Source: Entophlyctis helioformis (lineage: Eukaryota; Chytridiomycota; Chytridiomycetes; Chytridiales; Chytriomycetaceae). Taken from it: 28,667 bases of DNA. The stretch is from positions 1-28,667 of the forward strand of contig JAHLKH010000264.1 of the NCBI GenBank assembly GCA_025526915.1, given 5' to 3'. The translations under genes were made by a program, and so were the position numbers. How positions within the stretch are numbered: position 1 is the stretch's first letter; each line of letters opens with the position of its first letter. The notes under the pieces were generated by a model. The model was not told the origin of the DNA. It did not search any database and saw nothing but the letters and a program-made list of their open reading frames with translations. Below are positions 18,259-28,667 of this stretch, piece by piece.

Positions 18259-21200
18259 ATGGCATCTGCATCCGACCTGAAACTCGTGGTCGAGCGGCTC
18301 GCAGCGCCACCGTTTTCAAAGACATGGAGCGTCATCCAGCTGCACGACGAGGTCACGCCCGTCCAGCTGCTGCAGTGCGTGAGCGACATTGTCTCGCACA
18401 TCGACCAGGGGAATCCGCTGTCGCCGCACCGCAACTTTGACCTGCGCAACGAGCTGCCCGAAGACACGGTCGCGAGGCTGTCCGAGTTTCTGCGCATGCT
18501 CAAGCTGAAGGAGGCCGTGGCCGACATGTAAGTGTCGTGCCGGTGTTTCCTGTTCTTCTGCTTCTGCTGCCTATGCTCTTGCATGCCCCTCCGCTGGCCC
18601 ACTCTGGCCGTCTCTGCCTTGTCTCGCCCAAACATGCGTGCCTTTATGCCCAATAACAACATTCGCGTCCATGTCGCGTCGGCCGCGTTGCTGCTGCGTG
18701 ACATCTCTACAGCGACGGCTTTCGCCAGCGTCTCTTTGAGCTCGACCGCATGGTCTTGCTCTCGGTCCTGCACTTTCTGCTCAAAGATCTCGCCATCCAC
18801 AAGAAACGCGCATACCTGGCCGTGTTCCTGTCCATGCCCGATGTCCCACCCGAGTTTGGCCAAGACGAAGGTGGGCCAGACTGCGCCAGATCTTGCAAAC
18901 AGAAACTGTTGCTCACACGGCACGCTCTCTGCGCCAGTCGTTCTGGACCTGTCGCAGCAGATCGAAGGCCTTCAGGAAGAGTTCAAGAATGCGCACAAGT
19001 GGCTCGAAGGTCTCAAGCAATCTGGTAATGACCATCGCATGTCCTGGTGGACAGCCAGCCCAACGGCCAACCTCCCTCCATCTGTCTCTGTCTCATCTCA
19101 CCACCTCCCTAGGCAACAATGCGTCCAATCTCAAGCGCGAGATCCAGCAGATGGAAGAAGAGAAGCAGCAGGTCTTTAACAAGGTCTCACGTCTCAAGAA
19201 GAAAGTCGACGGTGTTGTAAGTGGATGCATTGGCGTCTTTGCTGGACCGACCAGACAGCCAACTTTGTTCTTTATCATTTGATGCCATACCATGCCAGGC
19301 CAATCGCGACCAGTGGCTGCAGGCGGCCAAAAATCTGCGCATGGAGCAGCAGAACGAAGCGGCACTGGCAGATCGGATCCGCGACCAGCGGCTTCAGGTC
19401 GCATCTGCCGACAAGAAGCTCAACTTGGCTCTGCAGGCACTCAAAGACGCCAAGGTGGCTGCGTCTCGTGCCGTTTTGGTGCCATTGTATGCCTTTTCTG
19501 CTGCTGACCACGACTGACTGGCAACGTTGACTCGGACGCCAAGGCCAATCTCGTGAGCTCCAGCCCAGACGCATTCTTTGCCAAGATGCAGGAAGAGAAC
19601 AAGATGAACCGGTTCTTGGCCGAAGATAACCTGCCAAAGAGCGTCGAAGAGACGCGACAGAAGCTGCGCGATCTCGGCAGCATTCTTGCCGAGCCTGCGA
19701 TGAGCGAGAACGATCTTGCGACCATCGAAAAGGAAATCACCGAGACCAACCAGCTGATTGCGCAGCTTGCCGAGAAGAAGATGGCCAAATCCAAGTCAGT
19801 CGTCTGATGCCGTCGCTCGAATGTTTGCATGCTTCAGTATCCTCGTGCGACTCACCCAATGGGACGGCAATGCCGCCATCCATGGCGCGGATCAGCACAA
19901 GCGATGCCAACCTGGCTCTGTTCCGCCAGCAGGCGGCCATCATCTCGCGCAAAAAGGAAGGAGCCGTGCAGAAGCTCGCGATCCTCACCGACGAGCTCGC
20001 GCAGCTCAGTCTCGACTGGGACAAGAAGCAAGAGGCCATCAAGGGCTCGTCTGGCACAAAGATGCTCAAGGGCGAGGATTTCAAGCGCTACGTGTCGGAG
20101 CTGCGTGGCAAGTCCACCAACTACAAGAGGAAAAAGGCCGAGCTGTCTGAGCTCATGGCCGAGTACGGCATTCTGCAAAGAACAGAAGAGGTGGGGGTGG
20201 CTGTGCGAGCGGAAATGGAATGTGCGTGGACACTCAACGGCTTTGTGCGATGGACAGATCTTGACGGCCAAGGCAACGGCGCTTCAGGAAATGATCGATG
20301 CTGTCGAGAAGAAGAGTGGCGTTGTTGGGTTCCATGCTGCGCAGGAGACGCTTGAAAAAGTGAGTGCTAGTCCAATGGCAATCAAGAAAACTGGTGCTGA
20401 TGCGTACTCGGCCAATGCACAGGTTTCCGAGAAGAAGAGCGAGGTTGATGAAGCCAAGGGCAAGACGCTCAACGAGATTTCTGAAATCATCCAGACGCTC
20501 ATGTCGACCATCAATGCAAGTGGCTGCCACGCAGATATGACCATTGCGAGACCTAGCTGTAGATAGGCGACTGGCTGGCTGACTGACTCGGTCTGATTGG
20601 CTGTGAGCAGGACAAGAAAAACATGCTGGCGCCAGTGATCCAGGAGCTGCGTCAACTACGCCAGCAGGCACAAGAGTTGGAGGCCGAGTACATTGAAAAG
20701 AAGCGGCTCTACGATGCCACGATCATTGGCATTGAGAGGTCAGATCTGCAACGCTGGTGGTTTGAATGCAAAGGAGGAGAAGGCGGGAGACTCACGCGAA
20801 CGCTTGGCTGGCCATCACACAGTGAGACGGCAGAGCTCGAGCAGGAGATCAAGTCGAACCGCCAGGACATTGCCAATGACCAGAGCCGCTACCACTACCT
20901 GCAGAGCATGCTTCGGCTGACAGAGATTTCCCAGGACCGAGGTACGGGTTTCGTCTTGTGCGCACGCCTTGCGATCAACACTGCGCTGACGCGCGCAATG
21001 GCGCGATGGCGCGATGACAGTCATGAGCGAGATGAAGGCGTACATTGGCGGCGACGACATGGTCGAGCTGCAGCAAAAGGCGCGTGGCTTCAAGACGTAC
21101 CGCGAGCTGTACAACAAAAAGATTGCCGAGCACGAGCACCAAGTCAAGTCGCTCAAAGAGCAGCAAAAGGACATCAAGGTACGGTGTGATGCCTGCGTGC

Positions 21201-21414
21201 GCTGGATAGCTCTGTGGCGTGGTGGCTGAAACACATGGCATTGCGGCGCTGTCCAACACCGTAGAGCAAGCAGGAGCCCAACATGAAGCAGATTGCCATG
21301 TTCCGCGACGTGCGCAAGCTGCTCGATCTCAAGTGCGAGTACAACCAGAAGCTGCTGAGTGGTGGCGGCCAGGTGGAGAACGGCGTGGTGACCATGGATC
21401 GGCTGGTCCTGTAG
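18259..21414 (+). CDS. IFT81: Intraflagellar transport protein IFT81
   Basis: Thirteen exons, all in phase, give about 697 residues, close to animal IFT81 (about 676). Exons: 18259-18527, 18713-18870, 18938-19024, 19113-19216, 19299-19478, 19544-19794, 19896-20190, 20258-20359, 20423-20515, 20611-20738, 20823-20941, 21021-21178, 21265-21414. Residues 1 to about 120 match the N-terminal calponin-homology-like domain, which in IFT81 binds tubulin. The rest is coiled coil and matches closely, for example FRQQAAIISRKKE, GEDFKRYVSELRGKSTNYK, VIQELRQLRQQ, PNMKQIAMFRD and the MDRLVL end. IFT81 pairs with IFT74 in the IFT-B complex that carries cargo into the flagellum. Intron 9 (20516-20610) has a GC donor (gcaagt), and the intron before 19544 ends in AAG. 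The next gene begins 54-87 nt downstream. Confidence 0.96.
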
Positions 21415-21467
21415 ACCGGCTACCGCTGCGTTTGTTGCCCGTTTGCCATCCAATGCGCGCATGACCA

Positions 21468-23281
21468 ATGCACGATCTGCGGCGGCTTTCCCCTTCAACC
21501 ATGCTTGCTCGTGCCCGTCTCGCCCGCTTCTCACCAACAGCAACTGGAATGAACCGTCTGCAAGCCATCACCAACCACTTACAGCCGGCATCGGCATCTG
21601 TGCTGGCATCGCCCGCAAAGGCTGCCGGCCACGCCATGCTGCTTGCTCCCTCGAGCAGCCTGGCACGCTCGTCGTCGTCGTCGTCGTCGTCGACCGGTCT
21701 CGTCTCCAAGGCACTCACGTATGCCCAGATTGGCTCGCCAAGCAAGGTGCTGAGGTCCGTATGCCGTGTGCACACTTGCAAGTCTGTGCCAGGGGGGCAA
21801 TTGTCCCGCTTGAGCGCAGCCTGGACGGCTGTAGGAGCGCCTGCTGACGCTGCTGTGCACACCCGCCAGCGTCAAGACCATTGCTGTCCGTCCGCACGGT
21901 CCGACGCAGGTGCTGCTCAAGATCCTCGCGGCTCCCGTCAACCCAGCCGACGTCAACATCATCCAGGGTAACGAGAAACATGCCGGTGGCTGTCTGGACG
22001 TTCAAGTCGCAGGCGTGCTCACCCTGTCCTGCTAGGCACCTACCCTGTCAAGCCAACCTTTGAGGACGGCGTGCAGGTCGGCGGCAACGAAGGCGTCTGC
22101 GAAGTCGTCTCGGTCGGCGCTTCCGTGACCGACCTCAAGCCTGGCGACTGGGTCATCCCTCTCGGCCGCGAGTTTGGTCCGTCCGAGCGTTGCGTGACCA
22201 GCCCAGATCTGCGCAGCTGGCCCGTGGATCTGACACGTTTCCCTGTGCACCCCATCAGGCACTTGGCAGACCTACGCCACCTCCGAGTCGTCGCAGCTGC
22301 TCAAGCTCAACAACGTGCAGGGCGTCCCTGCTGTGCTGGCTGCCACCATTTCCGTCAACCCGCCCACCGGTACGACACGCATCTCAGTCTTGCATCTCAG
22401 TCTTGCATCCTCTGCCTTGCACCGAATCCTTCCCCGTTTCGCTTGTCAGGCTGGCTCACTCCGCTGCCATCACGCCATGCTTGTGTGCAGCCTACCGCAT
22501 GATCAAGGACTTTGCAAAGCTCCAGCCCGGCGACGTCATTCTGCAAAACTCGGCCAACTCGGGTGTTGGACAGGCTGTCATCCAGCTTGCACGCGCCTGG
22601 GGATACAAGACAGTCAATGTCATCCGCGATCGGTGCGTTACCGTTCTCTCACGCACCATGCCATGACGATCGCCTGCCAGCTGACGCCGCTGCGCTAGTC
22701 CCAACGTTGAGGAGCTCGTCAAGCAGCTGACCGAGCTGGGTGCCGACATGGTCATTACCGAGGAGCAGGTGCGACTGCCCGAAACAGCCAAGCGCATTGC
22801 CGCTCTCGGCCCGCCGCCCAAGCTTGGTCTCAACGGCGTTGGAGGCAAGAGCGCGACCAACCTTGCTCGTCTTCTTGGGTGGGTCACCTGCACTTGCCTT
22901 GCTATCATCAAACACACATCCATGCCACCCCATGCCTGCCGCGTGTCGCGTTGCTAAAACCAAGAGACAACCAGTGACCACGCGTACTTTATCACGTACG
23001 GCGGTATGTCCAAGGAACCCGTCACGCTCCCAACGTCGCTCTACATCTTCAAGGACCTCCGATGCCAGGGTTTCTGGATGAACAAGTGGTACCTGACGCA
23101 CACGCTTGCCGACCGCCAGGCTATCCTGTCCGACCTGTTTGATCTCGTGCGTGCGGGCAAGTTCAAGGAGCCCATTGCCGATGTGCTGTCGATCAGCCAG
23201 CGTCCCGACGCTGAGCTTGTTACGGCCGTGAGTGGATCGCTCGACGGATTCCTCAAGGGCAAGCCCATCTTTGTGCCGTAA
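21468..23281 (+). CDS. ETR1: Mitochondrial enoyl-[acyl-carrier-protein] / 2-enoyl thioester reductase
   Basis: Seven exons in phase: 21468-21754, 21870-21968, 22036-22176, 22259-22369, 22491-22632, 22699-22878 and 22976-23281. The product is 421 residues (410 if the ATG at 21501 is used). The start is rich in Arg, Ser and Ala with no acidic residue for long stretches, as in a mitochondrial presequence. The body is an MDR-family reductase: [39 protein letters not shown], then the nucleotide-binding part [28 protein letters not shown] and YGGMSKEPV, with [11 protein letters not shown] near the end. These match human MECR and yeast Etr1 almost block for block. The enzyme does the last, NADPH-dependent step of mitochondrial fatty acid synthesis, which feeds lipoate production. 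Confidence 0.95.
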
Positions 23282-23420
23282 CCGGGCAGCCGCACATTGC
23301 ATTGCAGCACCTGCTTGGACGGCCTTGGTCCATGGTCCATGGCCGGGATAAGGATGCAGAGATTGAACACTGGATGCACGTATTTACTGGTGTGTTTTAT
23401 TGGTGCCGATCTGCAGCAGG

Positions 23421-24395
23421 TCATGCAGCAGGCGCCTGTTGATGGTCAATGAGGTTGCTGCGGCTGCTGTTCCTGGTCGGGTTGCTCGCGGTGCTCTGGC
23501 TGCTGGCACTCCGCGAATGGCCCATGCCAGAGGACGAGGCGTTGGAGGGCCGCCTCAGACTGCGCTGCGGCACCCGCGTGTCAGTTGGCTGTCGCCGGGG
23601 CAATCGCAGCGGTTGTTGCAGCAACAGAGGCTGTGACTGTGACTGTGACTGTGGCTGTGGCTGTGGCTGCATCTCAATATCGGCTGGCATGGGACTGGGA
23701 AGCGGATCGTAGAGCTGCATGATCTGCCTGGTTGCACGCAGTGCGTCGTTGAGCGCCGACTGGATCTTGGCACGATGCTGTTGGTCTTCGTACTGGTCCA
23801 TGATGTCTGCGACTGTGACGGCATCGGCATCGGCACCGGCATGATCGTCATCGACGGCGTTGGATGGAGATGCTCGGTCAACGCCTTGCAGTACCTGCTG
23901 GCTGATGCCCATGGACGAGCCTCGTGGCGGCTGGGTCACTGTGGCTGGCCTTGGCCGCTGCATTGATCGCTGCAAGGTTGGCGGCCGGTCGACGAGCAGC
24001 GGCAGCGGGCGATCGGCTTGGTAGGCAGCGGCGGAGCCGGCAAGGGACGACGATGGAGGGGCGACGTAGAGGCCGTCTTGGGTCACGGAAGCAATGAGCA
24101 GCGAGTTGCGGTTGGACGAGTCGCGCTGCCAAGGGACCCGCGGCGACTGCGGGGCTGTGACGGTGCGGATGTCGCCGCTGGCCGAGCGGGCCGCGCGTTT
24201 CCACGAGCGCTCGTCTTGACTGACTCTGCGGGCGAGCACGAGCGACGAGACGGAGAAGGCCAGGGCAGCGAGGATCAGCAGGCCGAGGAGGACGGCCGAG
24301 GGGTAGTTGAGCGGGAACGGATTGGGGCTTGCGAGCAGAGCGTATCCGTCGACGGTGTTTGGCGGGGACGGCTCGGCGGGTCTTGGCGTTGCCAT
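23421..24395 (-). CDS. Single-pass membrane protein, Ser/Gln/Pro-rich, unknown function
   Basis: A single open exon of 324 residues when started at ATG 24395 (MATPRPAEPSPP). The frame stays open upstream, but only into a translated dinucleotide repeat (alternating His-Thr), so the shorter start is preferred. One membrane segment lies at about residues 32-55 (SAVLLGLLILAALAFSVSSLVLA), followed at once by basic residues, so the long C-terminal part is probably cytoplasmic. That part is low in complexity: Ser/Arg-rich stretches, an alternating Q-P/Q-S run near 23630-23670, and a Ser/Arg/Asn-rich C-terminus. A short region with YEDQQHRAKIQSALNDALRATRQ could form a helix. I recognise no family. 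It converges on ETR1, with 139 nt between the stops. Confidence 0.68.
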   Translation of the reverse strand: MATPRPAEPSPPNTVDGYALLASPNPFPLNYPSAVLLGLLILAALAFSVSSLVLARRVSQDERSWKRAARSASGDIRTVTAPQSPRVPWQRDSSNRNSLLIASVTQDGLYVAPPSSSLAGSAAAYQADRPLPLLVDRPPTLQRSMQRPRPATVTQPPRGSSMGISQQVLQGVDRASPSNAVDDDHAGADADAVTVADIMDQYEDQQHRAKIQSALNDALRATRQIMQLYDPLPSPMPADIEMQPQPQPQSQSQSQPLLLQQPLRLPRRQPTDTRVPQRSLRRPSNASSSGMGHSRSASSQSTASNPTRNSSRSNLIDHQQAPAA

Positions 24396-24457
24396 GGCGT
24401 GGTTGACGAGATGTGACGAGCGGGCAAGTTCAAGTGGTGCGAGCGATGGCGAATGCG

Positions 24458-24461
<4 letters not shown>

Positions 24462-24536
<75 letters not shown>
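24462..24536 (+). repeat. (GT)n microsatellite, about 37 units
   Basis: An uninterrupted GT run of 75 nt in the space between the divergent membrane-protein and septin genes. Confidence 0.97.
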
Positions 24537-24539
<3 letters not shown>

Positions 24540-25338
24540 TTGCTCAGAGGATGCAGATCCCAGGATCCCAGAGGAGGGCGGGCTGTTGGGCAACTGTTGG
24601 GCGACTGATAGGCAACTGCTGGCAGTGTCTGGCTGTGACCGGGTGCGACTGAAAGGCCAACGCTGGCCGCGGCCGCGGTTTGACCAACGACGAAATGGCT
24701 GGTGCGTGTGCCGCTCGGATGGCTTGCAATCGACGGTGCGGCCGGTGCTCTGCTGCGGCTGCTGCGGCTGCTGCGGCTGCGGCTGCTGCCCTGGTGCCGC
24801 CTATCCACAACCACACAGACACAACTGCATAGACACAACCACAGTTGCAGCAGGCTGGATGCCCTGCACGTCTGCATGCACAGTCCCCGCAGACTGCGCT
24901 GCTCCAGCAAGCCGGCCGGCTGTTGAGCCAGCCAGCCAGGCAGGACGCCAGCCAGCACGCCGCACACACAGCCGCAGACAGCAACGCCAAGCGAGACGAG
25001 GCACAAAACGGACCTCGCCCAGCCGCCCCGTGTCGCTCTGCGGCCTGCGGCAGCGGGAGCGGGAGCGGGCAGTGCGGGGCAGCAGCCGCAGCACAGCACA
25101 CCGCACCACACCACACCACACCACAGCGCAGCGCAGCGCAGCGCAGCGCAGTACTGACCCATTGCCGTCCGTTCATCCCGTCCATCCCGTCCATCCCGTC
25201 CATCCTGTGCTTGCATGCCGTCTGTGGCTGCTCTGCGGACGCCGTTGTTTGGGCCGTCGCTTGCCGTCGCTTGCCGTCGCTTGCCCTGCTGGCTCGCTGC
25301 CGCCCGTGCGTGCGTGCCCCGCTGCAGACGTTGTCAAT
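24537..25338. other. GC-rich, low-complexity region upstream of the septin body
   Basis: It contains several short tandem repeats: gctgcggctgctgcggctgc near 24755-24785, a caccacac run near 25100-25125, gcagc/gcgca runs at about 25125-25150, gtccatccc at about 25178-25205 and cgtcgcttgc near 25254-25280. Long open frames exist on both strands but are artefacts of base composition. It probably holds the septin promoter and first exon. The sequence gacgttgtcaat|gtaagc at 25327-25344 gives a good donor, in phase with the septin exon at 25674, so the first exon may end at 25338. Confidence 0.4.
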
Positions 25339-25673
25339 GTAAGCCCTCTGCCCCCTCGCCCCCACGCCGCCTGCCGCTGCACACGCTGCGGCTCTGTGTC
25401 CGGCCAGCCGCACCGCTGGCTGCCTTGGGCCGCCTGCCTTGGGCCGCCCGCCCGCCCGCCCTGGCCGCGCCGTCCTGCCAATTTGCTCCCGCCGGCCTTG
25501 TCTGCACGCCAGGTTGGCCGCAACACGCTGCGTCTGGCGTGTGCCGTCCAATGCAAGCCACACTTGTGCCGCCGCTCGCCTCGCCTCCCATTGCACCTGC
25601 AACAGCCGACTGCAAGCTGCAAACTGCAAACTGCCAGCCTGACTGACACTCGCACCCATCGCTACCCTCCCAG

Positions 25674-27315
25674 ATCCCCATCGTGAAGAAGAAGCTGCAG
25701 GCCTTTGTCGGCTTCAACAACCTGCCCCAGCAGTTCCACCGCAAGGCTCTCAAGAAGGGCTTCCAGTTCACGCTCATGGTCGTTGGCGAGTCCGGTCTGG
25801 GCAAGTCTACCCTCATCAACACCCTCTTTGGCTCGACCCTGTACCCTGCAAAGGAGCCCAGAGAGCCTTCGCCCGACACCCCCAAGACCGTCGAGATCGA
25901 GTCCATCAGTGCTGGTAATATCCTGCGGTCCTGTGGCGCTGTGCTCGTCATCTGCTGTTGATCGATCCGCCAGCCAGACTCACGCCCAGTCGTCTGCGGC
26001 TCTAGATCTCGAGGAGAACGGCGTCAAGCTCAAGCTCACTTGCATCGACACCCCTGGATTCGGCGACCTTGTCAACAACGAAGAGAGCTGGCGTCCCATT
26101 CTCGAAAACATCGAGGCTAGATTCGACGCTTTCCTTGAGCAGGAGAACCGCGTCAACCGCAAGAAGATTGTCGACACCCGTGTCCACGCATGTATCTACT
26201 TTATCGCCCCCACTGGCCACAGCCTGCGGCCGCTCGACATTGAGTTCATGAAGCGACTTGCAAACCGCGTCAACCTCGTGCCCGTCATTGCCAAGTCCGA
26301 CACGCTCACCGAGGAGGAGATCAAGGCCTTCAAGGCTCGCGTATGTTGCGCTGCTCGTTGCTGTGATGTGCTGCTGTGCCGCCTGGCCTGATTGCGACTC
26401 CATGGTGGGCTGACTCTGGTATCCTTCTGCTCGTCATGGCCACAGATCCTCGAGGACATTGCCTTCCACAACATTGCCATCTACCAGCCTCCCACCTACG
26501 AGAACGACGACCCCGAGACCATCCAGGAGAACAGAGAAATCAGCGTATGTCCAGCGAGCCGTCTGCCATCCCACCCATTCTGCCGTAGCTGCCATGCTGT
26601 TCCTCACACTCTGCCTCTGGCCATGACGTCGCGTACAGTCCAAGATCCCCTTTGCTGTGGTCGGCTCGGACAAGGAGATTGAGATTGGCGGCAAGAAGGT
26701 CCGCGGCCGCAAGTACCCATGGGGTGTCATTGAGGTTGAGAACGAGGAGCACTGCGACTTTGTCAAGCTGCGCCAAATGCTCATCCGCTCCCACATGGAG
26801 GAGCTCAAGGAGTTTACCAACGAGGTGCTCTACGAGAACTACCGCATGCAAAAGCTTGCCGAGATTGGCCCTATCGACAATGTCGACTCTGGCGTGTAAG
26901 TCTGTGTTTTGCTATGCAGTGCGTCCGCGGTTGTCGGCATGGACTGACACGGCCGACCGACCGACCGACTGGATGGATGGATGGATGGATTGTGCACACT
27001 ATCAACGGCATCAACGGCAACAACGACGACAACGACAACAGCTCGCCCATGTCCAAGTTTGAGCAGGAGCGCCACGCACACGAGCAAAAGATGGCCAAGA
27101 TGGAGGCCGAGATGAAGGCCGTGTTCCAGCAAAAGGTGGCCGAGAAGGAGGCCAAGCTCAAGCAGTCCGAGGACGAGCTCTACGCGCGCCACCGCGAGAT
27201 GAAGGAGCAGCTCGAGCGCCAGCGTCTGGAGCTCGAGGACCGCAAGAAGCGTCTCGAGTCGGGCCGGGCCATCACGGTCGACAAGAGCAAGAAGGGCAAG
27301 GGCCTGTTCAAGTAG
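25674..27315 (+). CDS. Septin, Cdc3/AspB type (first exon not resolved)
   Basis: Exons 25674-25915, 26006-26340, 26446-26544, 26639-26895 and 27042-27315 join in phase. The frame opens after a cag acceptor with no ATG, so a short upstream coding exon is missing, perhaps ending at 25338. The polybasic and [20 protein letters not shown] start is typical of septins. GTPase motifs follow: GESGLGKS (P-loop), DTPGFGD (switch II) and AKSD (G4). The septin-unique element [20 protein letters not shown] comes next, and the C-terminus is a charged coiled coil from about 27050. Similarity to the fungal Cdc3/AspB group is close throughout. Septins polymerise into filaments and rings at the plasma membrane in cytokinesis and morphogenesis; the coiled coil serves pairing with other septins. 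Confidence 0.93.
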
Positions 27316-27736
27316 ATCTGAGCTGTTTCCCCTTTGCTCCTTCCCCCCGGAGGCTTGCGACTGTCATGCCCGTCGTGCCCGTCAAGCAGATACAGTCGCT
27401 TCCCTAAACAACTGCCCCCTATCATCTACTCTTTCAAGTCACGCCAACTACCCTCCTACCCACCTCCACCCCTCCTCCTCCTCCTCTCTTCACCCATCTT
27501 GTCTTTCAACAAAGAAGCGCCGCAAACATATCCCCCCCCCCCTCTTTGTGCACGCGCAGAGACTCGCAGACTCGCAGACTCGGACACCGCCTGCCATGCC
27601 AGACAAGAAGAAAAGCACCAGGTGAATGCAGCAAAAACTTTGTTCATGGATATTGTTCATCAAGAAGGCAAGGTGTAGAGAGCATGAGAGGGAGGGAGAG
27701 GGAGGGAGAGAGGAAGGCGGGGAGGGTAAAACCACA
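27316..27736. other. Intergenic region between convergent genes
   Basis: Roughly 420 bases with a pyrimidine-rich tract (cctcctcctcctc, near 27471-27486), a poly-C run at 27532-27541 and a gagggagg purine tract near 27687-27711. This should contain the two 3' untranslated ends. No gene is supported. Confidence 0.5.
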
Positions 27737-28667
27737 TTAGTCTTTGAGAAAGCCCAACATATCTTGGTTGGACGGCGGCGGGAACGCGGAGGTGGTGGTG
27801 GAGGAGGAAGAAGAGGAAGGATGTCTAAACCCCTGAGCCAATGCCAATGTCTGGTGGTGGTGGTAGTGGTGGTGATCGTGATGGTATGTCTGTGTAGGTG
27901 CTGATGTCGACAGCAGCGACGGTGCGTGGTGATGGGAATGGGGATGCACAGCAGGGGGTATGGCGTAGTTGGGTTGTAGGGGTATACCCGCCATGCCGCC
28001 CTGCATCTGCGTGCCAGCAGCCAGCCCACTCGCATTCGCATTCGCATTCGCACTCGTTCGACTGACCGACGCGTCCATCTTGGATGGCATGGATTGCAGC
28101 ATGCCGAGCTGCTGGGCGTAGTAGTCGGCGGACGCATCGACGGTGCGTGAGCCTGGGTGGTAGTTGAGCGGTACACCAAAGTCCATACCGAGGGGCAGGC
28201 CAAGCGGCAGACCGGCCAGGCCGCTCATGCCCAGCGCGGATGGATCGCCGGCACTCTTGCCAGCAGCCGTGCCAGCCGTGCTAGTCATGCCAGTCATGCC
28301 CGTTGCGGTTGGAGCTGACGTGTACGACATACCCATGCTGGACAGATCCAGGCTCATGGCGTTGCCGAGTCCCGTGTCCATGAACCCGAGGGAGCCGAGA
28401 TCCATGTTGGTGTAACCCATAGCCGCAATACCGCCAAGGTTGGCGAATGACGCAGGAAGAGTGCTGTTGGGGTCGACCGCAAAGAGAGCGGACAGAGTGT
28501 CGTTGACCGAGACGGACGACGGCTGCGTTGTTGCCAAGATGGGCGTGTACCCGAGCATGCCGTCCATGGATAGCGGGATGGGGACCGTGCCGCTGTTTGC
28601 TTGGACTTGGCCTGATTCTGGCCGCGGCAAGGATGTCCATAGTGGCAGAGGTGCCGAGGGTGCTGGC
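27737..28667 (-). CDS. C-terminal part of a low-complexity protein, cut by the right edge
   Basis: The frame is open from the right edge of the window to TAA at 27737-27739, about 309 residues. Upstream codons to base 28667 contain no stop, so the gene continues outside. The sequence is Met/Gly/Ser/Ala/Thr-rich, with repeated GM and TGM units, a short Asn-Ala run, a His-rich block (HSHHHAP, then YHHDHHHYHHH) and a poly-Ser stretch before the end FPPPSNQDMLGFLKD. I see no folded domain. Such tails are common in fungal transcription regulators, but that is only a guess. It converges on the septin gene. Confidence 0.65.
   Translation of the reverse strand, partial: PAPSAPLPLWTSLPRPESGQVQANSGTVPIPLSMDGMLGYTPILATTQPSSVSVNDTLSALFAVDPNSTLPASFANLGGIAAMGYTNMDLGSLGFMDTGLGNAMSLDLSSMGMSYTSAPTATGMTGMTSTAGTAAGKSAGDPSALGMSGLAGLPLGLPLGMDFGVPLNYHPGSRTVDASADYYAQQLGMLQSMPSKMDASVSRTSANANANASGLAAGTQMQGGMAGIPLQPNYAIPPAVHPHSHHHAPSLLSTSAPTQTYHHDHHHYHHHQTLALAQGFRHPSSSSSSTTTSAFPPPSNQDMLGFLKD

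Noticed and set aside
24396..24593. N-terminal extension of the membrane protein with a His-Thr repeat
   Set aside because: It is the same GT repeat read on the other strand. A sensible ATG at 24395 follows directly before the membrane segment.
24307..25686. 459-residue plus-strand open frame with a Cys-Val run
   Set aside because: The run is the translated GT microsatellite. The remainder is GC-rich low complexity without any domain, and it overlaps the real minus-strand gene and the septin intron.

Overview
The window looks like nuclear DNA of a flagellated (zoosporic) fungus, most likely a chytrid or close relative. This is inferred from three things read directly in the sequence: a complete, heavily spliced IFT81 gene (intraflagellar transport, kept only where there is a flagellum), a fungal Cdc3-type septin, and a Fanzor-type RuvC nuclease, a family known from chytrids. 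Genes are compact, GC-rich and interrupted by many introns of about 50-170 nt. Several introns end in AAG or TAG rather than CAG.

Layout. 1-7.6 kb: three fasciclin (FAS1) surface-protein genes (1-1265 +, 4832-6097 +, 6379-7572 -). They share an intron at the same codon. Between them lie a seven-transmembrane protein (1381-2661 -), an ankyrin-repeat protein (2660-4018 +) that starts head-to-head with it, and a tRNA-Pro(TGG). 7.6-10 kb: the FAS1 upstream region, then a probable spliced minus-strand gene of unknown function (8310-9698). 10-18 kb: the accessory core of the window. A minisatellite is followed by a plus-strand multi-exon reading frame. It begins with an XPG/FEN1-like 5' nuclease domain and, with no stop once introns are removed, runs into a Fanzor-like protein with the RuvC Asp/Glu/Asp residues and a four-Cys zinc ribbon. 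The XPG half reads in phase across its introns from 11283 onward. The Fanzor half needs about five small frame corrections, so it is either decaying or affected by sequence error.

18.2-28.7 kb: ordinary housekeeping genes. These are IFT81 (+), mitochondrial 2-enoyl thioester reductase ETR1/MECR (+), a single-pass membrane protein (-), a Cdc3/AspB-type septin (+), and the C-terminal end of a His/Ser-rich protein (-) cut by the right edge.

The most interesting object is the XPG-Fanzor reading frame: two metal-dependent DNA nucleases of different folds apparently in one gene. I know of no described system with this arrangement, but I could not search for one.
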